Origin: Argopecten irradians
Taxonomy: Eukaryota > Mollusca > Bivalvia > Pectinida > Pectinidae
Direction of reading: 5' to 3'
Length of the DNA: 64,000 bases
Assembly: GCF_041381155.1 (NCBI RefSeq)
Contig: NC_091134.1
Location: 10,820,755 to 10,884,754 of the forward strand
Made by a program: the position numbers and the translations under genes. Below, one piece after another: positions 24,701-37,500 of the stretch (positions are counted from its first letter, which is position 1; the number at the start of each line of letters is the position of its first letter). The notes below the pieces were generated by a model. It was not told the DNA's origin. It was given only the letters and a program-made list of their open reading frames with translations, and did no database searches.

Positions 24701-27700
24701 GTGAGAGCTCATCTGCAGACTATCATCATGATGCACACCGTGATACAACACATACAACTAATATGTGTGAGAGCCCTGCAGACTATCATCATGATGCACA
24801 CCGTGATACAACACATATAACTAATATGTGTGAGAACCCTGTAGGCTATCATCATGATGCACACTGTGATACAACACATACAACTAATATGTGTGAGAAC
24901 CCTGTAGGACTATCATCATGATGCACACCTGTGATACAACACATACAACTAATATGTGTGAGAGCCCTGTAGACTATCATCATGATGTACACCGTGATAC
25001 AACACATACAACTTATATGTGTGAGAACCATGTAGACTATCATCATGATGCACACCGTGATACAACACATACAACTAATATGTGTGAGAACCATGTAGAC
25101 TATCATCATGATGCACACTGTGATACAACACATACAACTAATATGTGTGAGAGCTCTGTAGGCTATCATCATGATGCACACCTGTGATACAACACATACA
25201 ACTTATATGTGTGAGAGCTCTGTAGACTATCATCATGATGCACACCGTGATACAACACATACAACTTATATGTGTGAGAGCCCTGTAGGCTATCATCATG
25301 ATGCACACTGTGATACAACACATACAACTAATATGTGTGAGAGCTCTGTAGACTATCATCATGATGCACACCGTGATACAACACATACAACTAATATGTG
25401 TGAGACCCTGTAGGCTATCATCATGATGCACACTGTGATACAACACATACAACTAATATGTGTGAGAGCCCTGCAGACTATCATCATGATGCACACCGTG
25501 ATACAACACATAAAACTGATATGTGTGAGAGCTCTGTAGGCTATCATCATTGATGCACACCGTGATACAACACATACAACTAATATGTGTGAGAGCCCTG
25601 TAGACTATCATCATGATGCACACTGTGATACAACACATACAACTAATATGTGTGAGAGCCCTGCAGACTATCATCATGATGCACACTGTGATACAACACA
25701 TACAACTAATATGTGTGAGAGCCCTGTAGGCTATCATCATGATGCACACTGTGATACAACACATACAACTAATATGTGTGAGAGCTCTGTAGGCTATCAT
25801 CATGATGCACACTGTGATACAACACATACAACTAATATGTGTGAGAGCCCTGTAGACTATCATCATGATGTACACCGTGATACAACACATACAACTTATA
25901 TGTGTGAGAACCATGTAGACTATCATCATGATGCACACCGTGATACAACACATACAACTAATATGTGTGAGAGCTCTGTAGGCTATCATCATGATGCACA
26001 CTGTGATACAACACATACAACTAATATGTGTGAGAGCCCTGTAGGCTATCATCATGATGCACACTGTGATACAACACATACAACTAATATGTGTGAGAGC
26101 CCTGTAGGCTATCATCATGATGCACACTGTGATACAACACATACAACTAATATGTGTGAGAGCCCTGTAGGCTATCATCATGATGCACACCGTGATACAA
26201 CACATACAACTAATATGTGTGAGAGCTCTGTAGGCTATCATCATGATGCACACCGTGATACAACACATACAACTAATATGTGTGAGAGCTCTGTAGGCTA
26301 TCATCATGATGCACACCGTGATACAACACATACAACTAATATGTGTGAGAGCCTGTAGGCTATCATCATGATGCACACTGTGATACAACACATACAACTT
26401 ATATGTGTGAGAGCCCTGTAGGCTATCATCATGATGCACACCTGTGATACAACACATACAACTAATATGTGTGAGAGCTCTGTAGGCTATCATCATGATG
26501 CACACTGTGATACAACACATACAACTAATATGTGTGAGAGCCCTGTAGGCTATCATCATGATGCACACTGTGATACAACACATACAACTTATATGTGTGA
26601 GAGCCCTGTAGGCTATCATCATGATGCACACCGTGATACAACACATACAACTTATATGTGTGAGAGCTCTGTAGACTATCATCATGATGCACACCGTGAT
26701 ACAACACATACAACTAATATGTGTGAGAGCTCTGTAGACTATCATCATGATGCACACCGTGATACAACACATACAACTAATATGTGTGAGAGCTCTGTAG
26801 GCTATCATCATGATGCACACTGTGATACAACACATACAACTAATATGTGTGAGAGCTCTGTAGGCTATCATCATGATGCACACTGTGATACAACACATAC
26901 AACTAATATGTGTGAGAGCTCTGTAGGCTATCATCATGATGCACACTGTGATACAACACATACAACTAATATGTGTGAGAGCCCTGCAGACTATCATCAT
27001 GATGCACACCGTGATACAACACATACAACTAATATGTGTGAGAACCCTGTAGGCTATCATCATGATGCACACTGTGATACAACACATACAACTAATATGT
27101 GTGAGAGCCCTGTAGGCTATCATCATGATGCACACCGTGATACAACACATACAACTAATATGTGTGAGAGCCCTGTAGGCTATCATCATGATGTACACTG
27201 TGATACAACACATACAACTAATATGTGTGAGAGCCCTGTAGGCTATCATCATGATGCACACTGTGATACAACACATACAACTAATATGTGTGAGAGCCCT
27301 GTAGGCTATCATCATGATGCACACCGTGATACAACACATACAACTAATATGTGTGAGAGCCCTGTAGGCTATCATCATGATGCACACCGTGATACAACAC
27401 ATACAACTAATATGTGTGAGAGCTCTGTAGGCTATCATCATGATGTACACCGTGATACAACACATACAACTAATATGTGTGAGAGCTCTGTAGACTATCA
27501 TCATGATGTACACCGTGATACAACACATACAACTAATATGTGTGAGAGCTCTGTAGGCTATCATCATGATGTACACCGTGATACAACACATACAACTAAT
27601 ATGTGTGAGAGCTCTGTAGACTATCATCATGATGCACACCGTGATACAACACATACAACTAATATGTGTGAGAGCCCTGTAGGCTATCATCATGATGTAC

Positions 27701-29427
27701 ACTGTGATACAACACATACAACTAATATGTGTGAGAGCCCTGTAGGCTATCATCATGATGCACACCGTGATACAACACATACAACTAATATGTGTGAGAG
27801 CCCTGTAGGCTATCATCATGATGCACACTGTGATACAACACATACAACTTATATGTGTGAGAGCCCTGTAGACTATCATCATGATGCACACCGTGATACA
27901 ACACATACAACTAATATGTGTGAGAGCCCTGTAGGCTATCATCATGATGCACACCGTGATACAACACATACAACTTATATGTGTGAGAGCTCTGTAGACT
28001 ATCATCATGATGCACACTGTGATACAACACATACAACTTATATGTGTGAGAGCTCTGTAGACTATCATCATGATCACACTGTGATACAACACATACAACT
28101 TATATGTGTGAGAGCTCTGTAGACTATCATCATGATGTACACCTGATACAACACATACAACTAATATGTGTGAGAGCTCTGTAGACTATCATCATGATGC
28201 ACACCGTGATACAACACATACAACTTATATGTGTGAGAGCTCTGTAGGCTATCATCATGATGCACACCGTGATACAACACATACAACTTATATGTGTGAG
28301 AGCTCTGTAGGCTATCATCATGATGCACACCGTGATACAACACATACAACTTATATGTGTGAGAGCTCTGTAGACTATCATCATGATGCACACCGTGATA
28401 CAACACATACAACTAATATGTGTGAGAGCTCTGTAGGCTATCATCATGATGTACACCGTGATACAACACATACAACTAATATGTGTGAGAGCCCTGTAGG
28501 CTATCATCATGATGCACACTGTGATACAACACATACAACTAATATGTGTGAGAGCTCTGTAGACTATCATCATGATGCACACTGTGATACAACACATACA
28601 ACTAATATGTGTGAGAGCTCTGTAGGCTATCATCATGATGTACACTGTGATACAACACATACAACTAATATGTGTGAGAGCCCTGTAGGCTATCATCATG
28701 ATGCACACTGTGATACAACACATACAACTAATATGTGTGAGAGCTCTGTAGACTATCATCATGATGCACACTGTGATACAACACATACAACTAATATGTG
28801 TGAGAGCTCTGTAGGCTATCATCATGATGCACACTGTGATACAACACATACAACTAATATGTGTGAGAGCCCTGTAGGCTATCATCATGATGCACACTGT
28901 GATACAACACATACAACTATATGTGTGAGAGCCCTGTAGACTATCATCATGATGCACACTGTGATACAACACATACAACTAATATGTGTGAGAGCTCTGT
29001 AGGCTATCATCATGATGCACACCGTGATACAACACATACAACTAATATGTGTGAGAGCTCTGTAGACTATCATCATGATGCACACCGTGATACAACACAT
29101 ACAACTAATATGTGTGAGAGCTCTGTAGGCTATCATCGTGATGCACACCGTGATACAACACATACAACTAATATGTGTGAGAGCCCTGTAGGCTATCATC
29201 ATGATGCACACTGTGATACAACACATACAACTTATATGTGTGAGAACCCTGTAGGCTATCATCATGATGCACACCGTGATACAACACATACAACTAATAT
29301 GTGTGAGAGCTCTGTAGACTATCATCATGATGCACACCGTGATACAACACATACAACTAATATGTGTGAGAGCTCTGTAGACTATCATCATGATGCACAC
29401 CTTGATACAACACCTACAACTAATATG
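21752..29427 (+). repeat. 63-bp satellite array, about 122 copies
   Basis: Head-to-tail units of 63 bp, each containing GATACAACACATACAACT, ATATGTGTGAGAG, CTATCATCATGATG and CACAC. Units differ mainly at a few fixed sites (AAT/TAT, GCC/GCT, GTA/GCA, GGC/GAC, GCACAC/GTACAC, CGT/TGT/CTT). The period is a multiple of three and several frames lack stops, so both strands show open frames of up to 881 codons; these have no start, splice or domain context and are not genes. Each unit has two short palindromes (CACATA..TATGTG and CATCATGATG). Multi-unit blocks recur, for example around 24958 and 25846. Broken units cluster near 23327-23400 and 23620-23740. Confidence 0.97.
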
Positions 29428-29506
29428 GTGATTGTCTGTAATCATAATGCTTGAAAAAATATTTACATTCTTGATTCATTTGGGTTCTGCATTGAACGAA
29501 TACAAT

Positions 29507-30012
29507 GTATACGTACTCCGCCTACTATACATTTCGGCCGGGTAAGAAATGGTGCCTAAGTGTCGTAGTGGAGCGCTGCCTCAGAAAATCACTCGGGCAC
29601 AATTTTTTATGCTTTTTTATAGGTTTCCAATTAATTTATGCATTTAAATGTATTTATATACTACTTATGTCTAAAACAAACATAACAACCATTCTTAATA
29701 TCTACCATACCGCTCTCAAGAGGTCAAATTGACAATTTGGAGACTTGCCGTATAATTGTCCTTCAAAAAGGCATTTATATCTTTATGTAAAAATATAATG
29801 TCTCATTTTGAATCTTATACTTTATACAGTTCAGTTTTATTGTCTAGTAGGTAAGTGATATAAAATAAGTACGATCAAATGCATACAAACATTTTAATAA
29901 TGATTTGCATAACCATTACTTTGCTCCATTAGCAGTAATAGGCACCAATTGTAGCTCTAAAGACGACACCATTATTGGTCTAAAAGTCTCTTAAGCTACA
30001 ATATTGCAGGTA
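29507..30012 (+). repeat. Interspersed repeat family X, copy 2
   Basis: Parallels copy 1 along its length: TATACGTACTCCGCCTACTA, then TTTCGGCCGGGTA, AAATCACTCGGGCACAATTT, TTAGCAGTAATAGGCACCAA and a 3' end AATATTGCAG. It has no foldback insertion and shows the empty site. It begins about 80 bp after the satellite ends. Confidence 0.82.
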
Positions 30013-30232
30013 GGGTCTGCACTAATAATATGTTGAGATTAAACAAAGAAAGCATTTTAATATAAATGATTTAATCCATGAGATAAAACAAATATTTTGT
30101 AGCGTGATCAGTGGATATTAGTGAGGTCATAATGGTCAAGCTTTTAGACATCATTTATAGCTTGAAATACAGCAGTTCAGTTTATTTATATAAGTATTAA
30201 CTTGAATAGATTTTTTTATGTTATGGAGATAA

Positions 30233-30385
30233 TTTTTATAATTTATACAAACTCTGTTCCCCTTCCCTCAAGGATGTTTCTGGCCAAATTTGGCAAGAAT
30301 TTATGAAGAACTCTAGGACTTGTAGCCATTTAAAGGATATTCCTCTATTCCGCTATTGGGCACCGCCCCCTCCTGCCTCATATCA
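30233..30385 (-). repeat. Fragment of bivalve TAGCTCACC-type repeat
   Basis: Contains AAACTCTGTTCCCCTTCCC and ATTGGGCACCGCCCCCTCC, the reverse complement of the interior of the fuller copy at 46747-47556. Confidence 0.7.
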
Positions 30386-31237
30386 GTTCTTAATAGACAA
30401 AATAGTTTAACCAAATGAGAACAAAATGTGCTACAACCAAAATCAAATTATATGATGGTAGTGGCAAATGGTAGTAAATAAATGAATATACCGAAATAAA
30501 CTTTTATGAATGAAAACATGATTACATGTGAACAGTGATTTAATAAAGTATAGTTACAGATCAATTTGTACAAATTAAAGATAGCAAGAAAGATAGATCA
30601 TGTGTCCAGGTGCTTGTGATAGCCTCCCAAACAACAGTTATTTACAAAGAAAATCAACATTGATGTTATCTGGGTCTTCAATACAACAATCTGCCAGAAA
30701 ATTGCCTATTAATATCAAACATCAAAAGCTATATTTCACATTGTTATATGACTGTAAGTTTTGCCAGTTTTTGATTATTGAGACCACCTGGACAAGTGTT
30801 GACATACTGCAATATTAACCTGAGACAGATGAACACCTGTTTAAAAATCCAGGAACCTGCTGGGTTATAAATAAAAGCAGGGGTATCCCAAAGTCACAAA
30901 TTCGTAGACTTGGGCAAAAACACATGAAGTTACAGGGATCTGTAAGACTCCAAAATTTACTTTCATTGTAATCATGTCTTTGTGTTCAGAATTCATTCCA
31001 AAGTTGTCATTAAAAGGCTTTGTTTCATACAACAAAAGAGTTCACAACTTTTAAATTATTAAATCAATACAAAGTCCATGTACATGTAATTATAATCTCT
31101 AAAAAAAAAATTCCCTGCGGCCCCAGTCTTGGGGATTAACAGTTAACATCTTTCAAGCAGTTAGCCATTGATTGTATTATCCTACAAAATGTCAGTAATT
31201 AAACAATAACATGGCAATGGCTGATCAGACTGTACCT

Positions 31238-31460
31238 ATGGGGTTACAAAAACATTCTACCAAGAACGTGGGGATGTCACAGAATTTGGTAAAGTTGCAG
31301 GCCACCATAGTATTGCACCTCCGAGGATAAGTGACATACACATTGATGAGAAAAGAATAGTGAGATATTCGGATGAACAATAATACGCAGGTAAGCCTGC
31401 AAATTTATCAAATTCTGTGACATCCTCCCATTCTTGGTAGAATGTTTCCATAACCCCAAA
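31238..31460. repeat. Inverted repeat just beyond the RHIM/death-domain stop codon
   Basis: Arms of about 65 bp (GGGTTACAAAAACATTCTAC... and the reverse complement of ...GTAGAATGTTTCCATAACCC) flank about 95 bp. The arms share CCAAGAA, GATGTCACAGAATTT and TTGCAGGC and differ at a handful of sites. It begins about 70 bases after the stop at 31530, and no AATAAA or ATTAAA lies in between on the minus strand. It is therefore probably in the 3' UTR and would form a long RNA hairpin. Confidence 0.75.
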
Positions 31461-31529
31461 CATTATGAGAGTCTAGCTCGAAAGAATTGGATCCCTAAAC
31501 TTGTCATCACAACAGTTTAGGAAGACTGC

Positions 31530-34500
31530 CTAAATCATACTATCGATGACCTTGACATTGTTAGAAATAGAATACACCACTTGCACAAGTTTCCCTACAG
31601 TTGCTTCTCTGCCATTTTTTTCTTTCCAGTTTACAAGTCCTTTGTATATTACAGTTTTTATTCCCTCTGCTGCTTGGTAATCAATGTGAAGTCGATCAAT
31701 CTCCTCTTCAGTTAATCCAAGTTTCCTGACTGTAAAAACGAGAGAAAATATTACCTATAATATTATCATTATTATGTTCCATGTCAACTTCTTATATCTC
31801 TCCAACATTGAAATACAATGAGTAGTATCATATTAAACTCAATCAGCACCCCTGTCCCTATAAGCACCCCTCCCCCTTTTAAGGCTTCAATTTCTCTTAC
31901 ATTGACTTAAATACAGACTGAACTATGGAAACCGTGTAGGTTTCACTGTTTGATTTCTTTTGTAAATTAATTAATATCTTACTTAAGGCATTTACCTTGT
32001 GAAATGTTAGCCTTAATTTGTTACTATTCAGTGCCCTTCAATTTTTAATTTTTGAACCACCCAGGGCGCTTATTTGGTTGCATAATGTATGTCATTTGCC
32101 TCCAAATCCTGATATGTTAATTTACGTAGTTACTCATCCCATGAACAATCAGGTGTCATGATAGAAACCTATAAAAGCAAAATATTTTCATTCAAGAACG
32201 TCTGCTTGGAAGAATAATGAAAGATTTATAGGCACATGCATTGTCTGTCGACATACATACCTACAGGAGTATGTGAGGTTCAATTCAAAATCTTTTTTAA
32301 TTTTGGTGTAGGTGGGAATACTTACAAATACGTCTCCATTGTTTCCCAATAAATCCTGCAAGGATATTCAGTTTCCGTTCATCAACAACCTCTACAGAAT
32401 CTGTAAAACGATAAAATCATGTGCTTTTTCACTAATTTTATTTTCATTTATACAATACTGATTTGTCGCTGTGTTAAGCTGTAAAATACTAACAATCCCT
32501 AGGGTAGGACAGATTGAATAAACAGATGTTTTGAAAAGAACAAATACCAGTTTTACATATATATGTGCGTTAAAACACCAGCTATACATACAAGTAATTT
32601 AGGTTTAGGATCTAATAGAGTAAAACTAGAGTATCTGGAGGAAAGCCACTGACCTACATCATATACATTTTATAAGTACATGTCCAAAGACTTTGATGAT
32701 CAACTTTATCTAAATGGGGAAACAACACTCAATACAGTACTCCATTTTTGCCTATATTACAGAGTGATCTGCCCTTGGGGAAAAGTATCAATTGTAGTCA
32801 CCAGTTTGTGAATGAAAATTATGTTTTTTTCTCTCTGAAAACAGGTTTTGTGCTTCTAAACTGTAGATGTTACAAGAGGCCCAGAAAGCATGTATCGTTC
32901 ACCTGTTGTTTTTTTAGTAATTATCACAAAGACTCTTACAATTAGAAAAAGTAATGATGCTATAGATACCAAATGAATATGCTATCCAATACATGTGTAT
33001 ATAGTTTTAGAGAGGAAGTAATTTATATAAAAATAGTAGCCTAATTGACCTGTTTTGACTCCATCCCTTAGGGGGAGGGGGGGAGCAGCCTCATCATTTG
33101 AACAATTTTGAATCTCCACCTATAAGGATGTTACCATTGCAGTATGGGTGCTATCCTATGCTTAATTTCAGAGAAGAAGTTGTTTATATGGAAACAGCCA
33201 AATTGACCCCTTTTGACCCCGCCCCTCAGGCCCCCGGGGGGTCGGCCCCATCATTTGTACAATTTTGAATCCCCACCCTATAAGGATGCTACCATTGCAT
33301 TATGGATGGTAACCCATGCTTGGTTTCAGAGAAGAAGTTGTTTCATTGGAAATAGCCAAAATCGACCCCTTTTGACCCCGACCCTCACTGAGGGGTCCAC
33401 CTCATCATTTGTACAATTTTCAGTCAGTAACCCATAAGGATGCTACCAGTCATATTTTGTTGAATTCCGACCAGCGGTTATGGGGAAGAAGTTGATTGTT
33501 GATGGACAGACTGACGCCGGACGCGACGGTATCTAATTATGTACTTGTCTAGAAAAGCAGAAACCTTTGTAACATTCAAAATGCAGAAGGATACATTGAT
33601 TACATTGATCTGCATGGAACAAAGTCTAGAAAGAGAACTTCTCATAACCTTGACAAAGATACAGTATCCATGCAGTTGATAGGTACCTACACTTTCAGTG
33701 AGGGTATTGAGCAAGTAAACTGGCATACACAGAACAGTTATATGACATTACATCAACATAACCATTTTGTTACAACAATGCTTCACTGCCGACAGAGCAT
33801 AAATAATATTCATCAATATAACAACAATTGGTGTTTAATCGTGTAAAAACACAAAAAATAATATGAAATAATTAATTTAATGATAAAAACAGTTTAATAA
33901 AAGAAAAATGATCATTCTCCGCCATGAGAATGAGACAACTCTGACAAGGTGAATGTCCTTGTAAATCTCAACACTCAAAGTAAGATTTCATACCCTGCCT
34001 TTCTCATCCTCATGAAAGTGAAAGAATCTATAACTGCCGTGACAGACGTACCTAAGACGGCCTGCTGTGCAGCCGTCAGTTGTGGTGGAGGAGTTACATC
34101 TGTAATGGACGGTGACGGCGGCATATCAGTCTCCTTTCGTTTCCTAGCATTGTTAATAACCATTACGTTGTGGTCCCCTAACTGTACATTGTTGGCACTC
34201 TCAATATTTATCTTGGCAATGGCACCACTGCCCAATCTTTTGTTGATTTCTATTGAGGCTCCCTCTGGTTTCTTTTTTACTCCTGCAATGCAAAAATATG
34301 TTTACAAGAACTCGATCGCTACACATTGGTTTTCTGCAACTTTTTCAATTCTCAATACACAAACATGCTGTATATCCCTGTATTAATTTAACTACTGAAT
34401 CTACCGTTTTCATCATCAAAAATTGGAAATTCATGTGCAAATGCATTACAAAACATCACACAAGTAAAGGCATTTCAATCAAAAGGTAATGTCAAACATA

Positions 34501-37500
34501 TGTACCAGAAATGCATTTTCATTACTAAGAATACAATTGACAGAGACCAACACAGATGATAGCACCAATGGAAAAATCCTATCCAAAGGTTTGGTATATT
34601 TTTTAACAGATTAAGCATATATTTCCTGAAAGATTTTAAAGAATTGTCCCAAGCGTGCCCAACTTATATCCCCCAGGGAGCCAGAGTAAATATTTCTATT
34701 AACCTTCCTAGGAAGTTGCTTCTGGCTAAATATGTTTACAAACCATCCAAAACTCTATGATTAGCAATGATTTAAAGGATTTACCTCTATTTCCCCTATT
34801 GGGCCCTTGTCCCTCCTGCCCCTTGGGATTCAGAACCAAGATTTATGCACACTCTGTTCCCCATCCCCCAAGGATGTGTCATGCCAAAATTGGTTACAAT
34901 GTAGAACTCTATGACTATAGAGCACCCGTTTAAAGGACTTTTCACTGTACCGTAAATTAGGATATTTTGGCGTCGGGAAAACTTGGCGTTTTTGTATCAA
35001 AACAGGGTGGTTAAATTTTGACCACATCCAAAATATCCCAATATACGGTATATCCCTATTGGGCCATTCTCTTTGAAAACTTATCCGCCGGGGGTCAGAA
35101 ACATGATTTATACAAACTCTGTTCCCCTTCCCCGCAAGATATGCACTTTCACAATATTCAAAACATACTGGTCAATCTATTAATTTTGAAAAAGCACTCC
35201 ACTGTATTGGCATTCAATTTGTAAAATATACTGTTTTAGTGTATTGTCAATATGCAGGTATCGTTTTTAGCCCACTAGTTTTTACATATAATTGATTTTT
35301 TTTAATAATTTATGTAGAACTGAATGCTTTAGTGAGCTATCTGGTACGTTATTTTTTTATGAAGTTAATCATTTTAACAGTAGAATGTATAAGCATGGGG
35401 TTAATTAATCATTACATAACAGAACTGAATGCAGGATGGCTCATTTTAATATTTTCAATAATTACAACGGAAACATTTAACAACCAGTTAAATTGTTTCT
35501 TAAGTAATCAGATCTTGATTTTGCAAAATGTTTTTTAGATATTCACATTTATGCAGCAAACATCATGTTTTTAAGTATTCGGATCATGTTTCTGTAATAA
35601 TTTTTGTAAGTTTGCATATATAAATGAGCTATTAAAACAATGGCATGAACATAGCAATATAAATAGGAGATTTCAGAAAAGATGGCGATGACGTCACACA
35701 AAGGTACATCCGGGCGCTCAAAGGTACAACTCCGTATATCTGTACACATTAACATAGTGGGAACACAGCCGCCTGCGATGTTTGTTTACATTTTATTGCG
35801 ATAAATAGTACGGCAATTCGAGAATTGTTGCTTTATTTTTATTTCAAAAAGTGTGAGTAAAAATATGTATCAATAATATATAGATATAAACATATGGTAT
35901 TCATATATTTTACTATGTTTATACTCCATTTTCGACCTTCACGGGAAAAAACACGATCGCCGATTATGTATAAACATTGACAAAATATTGCAAATTTCAT
36001 CTTGAAATTATAGATTAAATTCCAATTCCCCCAAAATATCATACTGACATTTTAATAACCGATAATTGCTTTCTAAGTCTTACTTGGTTAAACAGCTTAC
36101 GATGTGTGATTATGGCCAAATTAAAAATTGCTTTCGTAGATTACCCCAAGCGCACGGCAGCCATTACGTATATATAGTATTGCCGAACTCTCGAATTTCG
36201 TCCTTTTTCAGAGTCACAAAATCACGTATTCCGGATAACTTTTTCATCAGAAATTGTGGAATTTAGTTGATGACATGCAAATAAGTCAGTTTATAGTTAT
36301 TATTTATCATATTTTTAAACAAAACTTTGAGTATTTTAGAATTCTCGAAGCTGTGCGCAATGTGTCCTGATTGGCATTTACAGTACATGTATTATGATCT
36401 GTATTTATAAATCTGAATGTATTCTATCTTACATGTATTCAAATTATTTAAATGTAACATCACTTCAATTTGAGAATTCACTTAGCAGCTCATGGAATAA
36501 AAGCGATTGAAATTAAAAAAATAAACTATTCAGCATGAAAACTGAACGATTTAACCATTTGATTTTCGAGATATCGGCAGCCAAACATGTACATTGTGTA
36601 GATCTGCATGTATATGTATATTTATAGCATTCCTGTAAACAAGATATACATGGTAAAGAACGAAATATATCTGTATATATATATTACAAGTACTTATTAA
36701 GATATGTGTTGGTAATTACGTATTAATAATATTAATTTCCCCAACAATGGACTGTGGCCTGAGGTGATCTACCAGCGAGGTCGAAGCCATGCACGAGCGG
36801 CCGTGTTCCAGGTGGTTCACATTTCTTTATATCAAATAGTGTTGTGAACAGCTATTTTATGTATAACAGAAACATGACACGATTAAATCAATTATTTTAT
36901 TCATAACTTTTTCACAACATGGATTTCTACAAGTGAAGAAAAAACGGGTGCGTGTGACGAGCCGACACCGTTCCGCAAGCTGGCTTCAGGACTAAATCTA
37001 CACATTATTTAGCAATAAACAATTGTAAATATAAAAATATAAATGTCTGTAACCTCTGAAACAATAACAAACCATTTTAAAATCAGAATTTGCAGGTATG
37101 AAAGTTTATACTTTTGTCAAAGTATCGATTGTGTAGCAGTGATGTACGTATCTGCTATCATTTTCATTAGTCGCCATGATGTGTTTGTACCTTTGAGGAC
37201 CCGGATGTAAATTTTCTGTGACGTCACGCCATCTTTTCTGAAATCTCCTATACCCCAACAATCGATTATGTCAGCACTGATAAACTTTTCAACTTAAACT
37301 TTTCATTTACATGTATTCTTAATTCTGTTTTCAGGACTAAACCTACCTTTTGCATGATGGCCATATCCCACATCATCATCATCAGAGGAAGAAGAATCTG
37401 TACTGCTGCCAAATGACACCTGGTTTTGTGACCTTTGCACCTTTTGCATTGCTGCAGCCACCTGTATAAAACACGTCCGTAAGTGATCATGTCTTCTTAT

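Noticed and set aside
25453-28098. An 881-codon open frame on the minus strand and several frames of 100-560 codons on both strands of the satellite
   Set aside because: They result from a 63-bp period, divisible by three, with no stop in several frames. There is no start context, splice structure or domain, and opposite strands are equally open.
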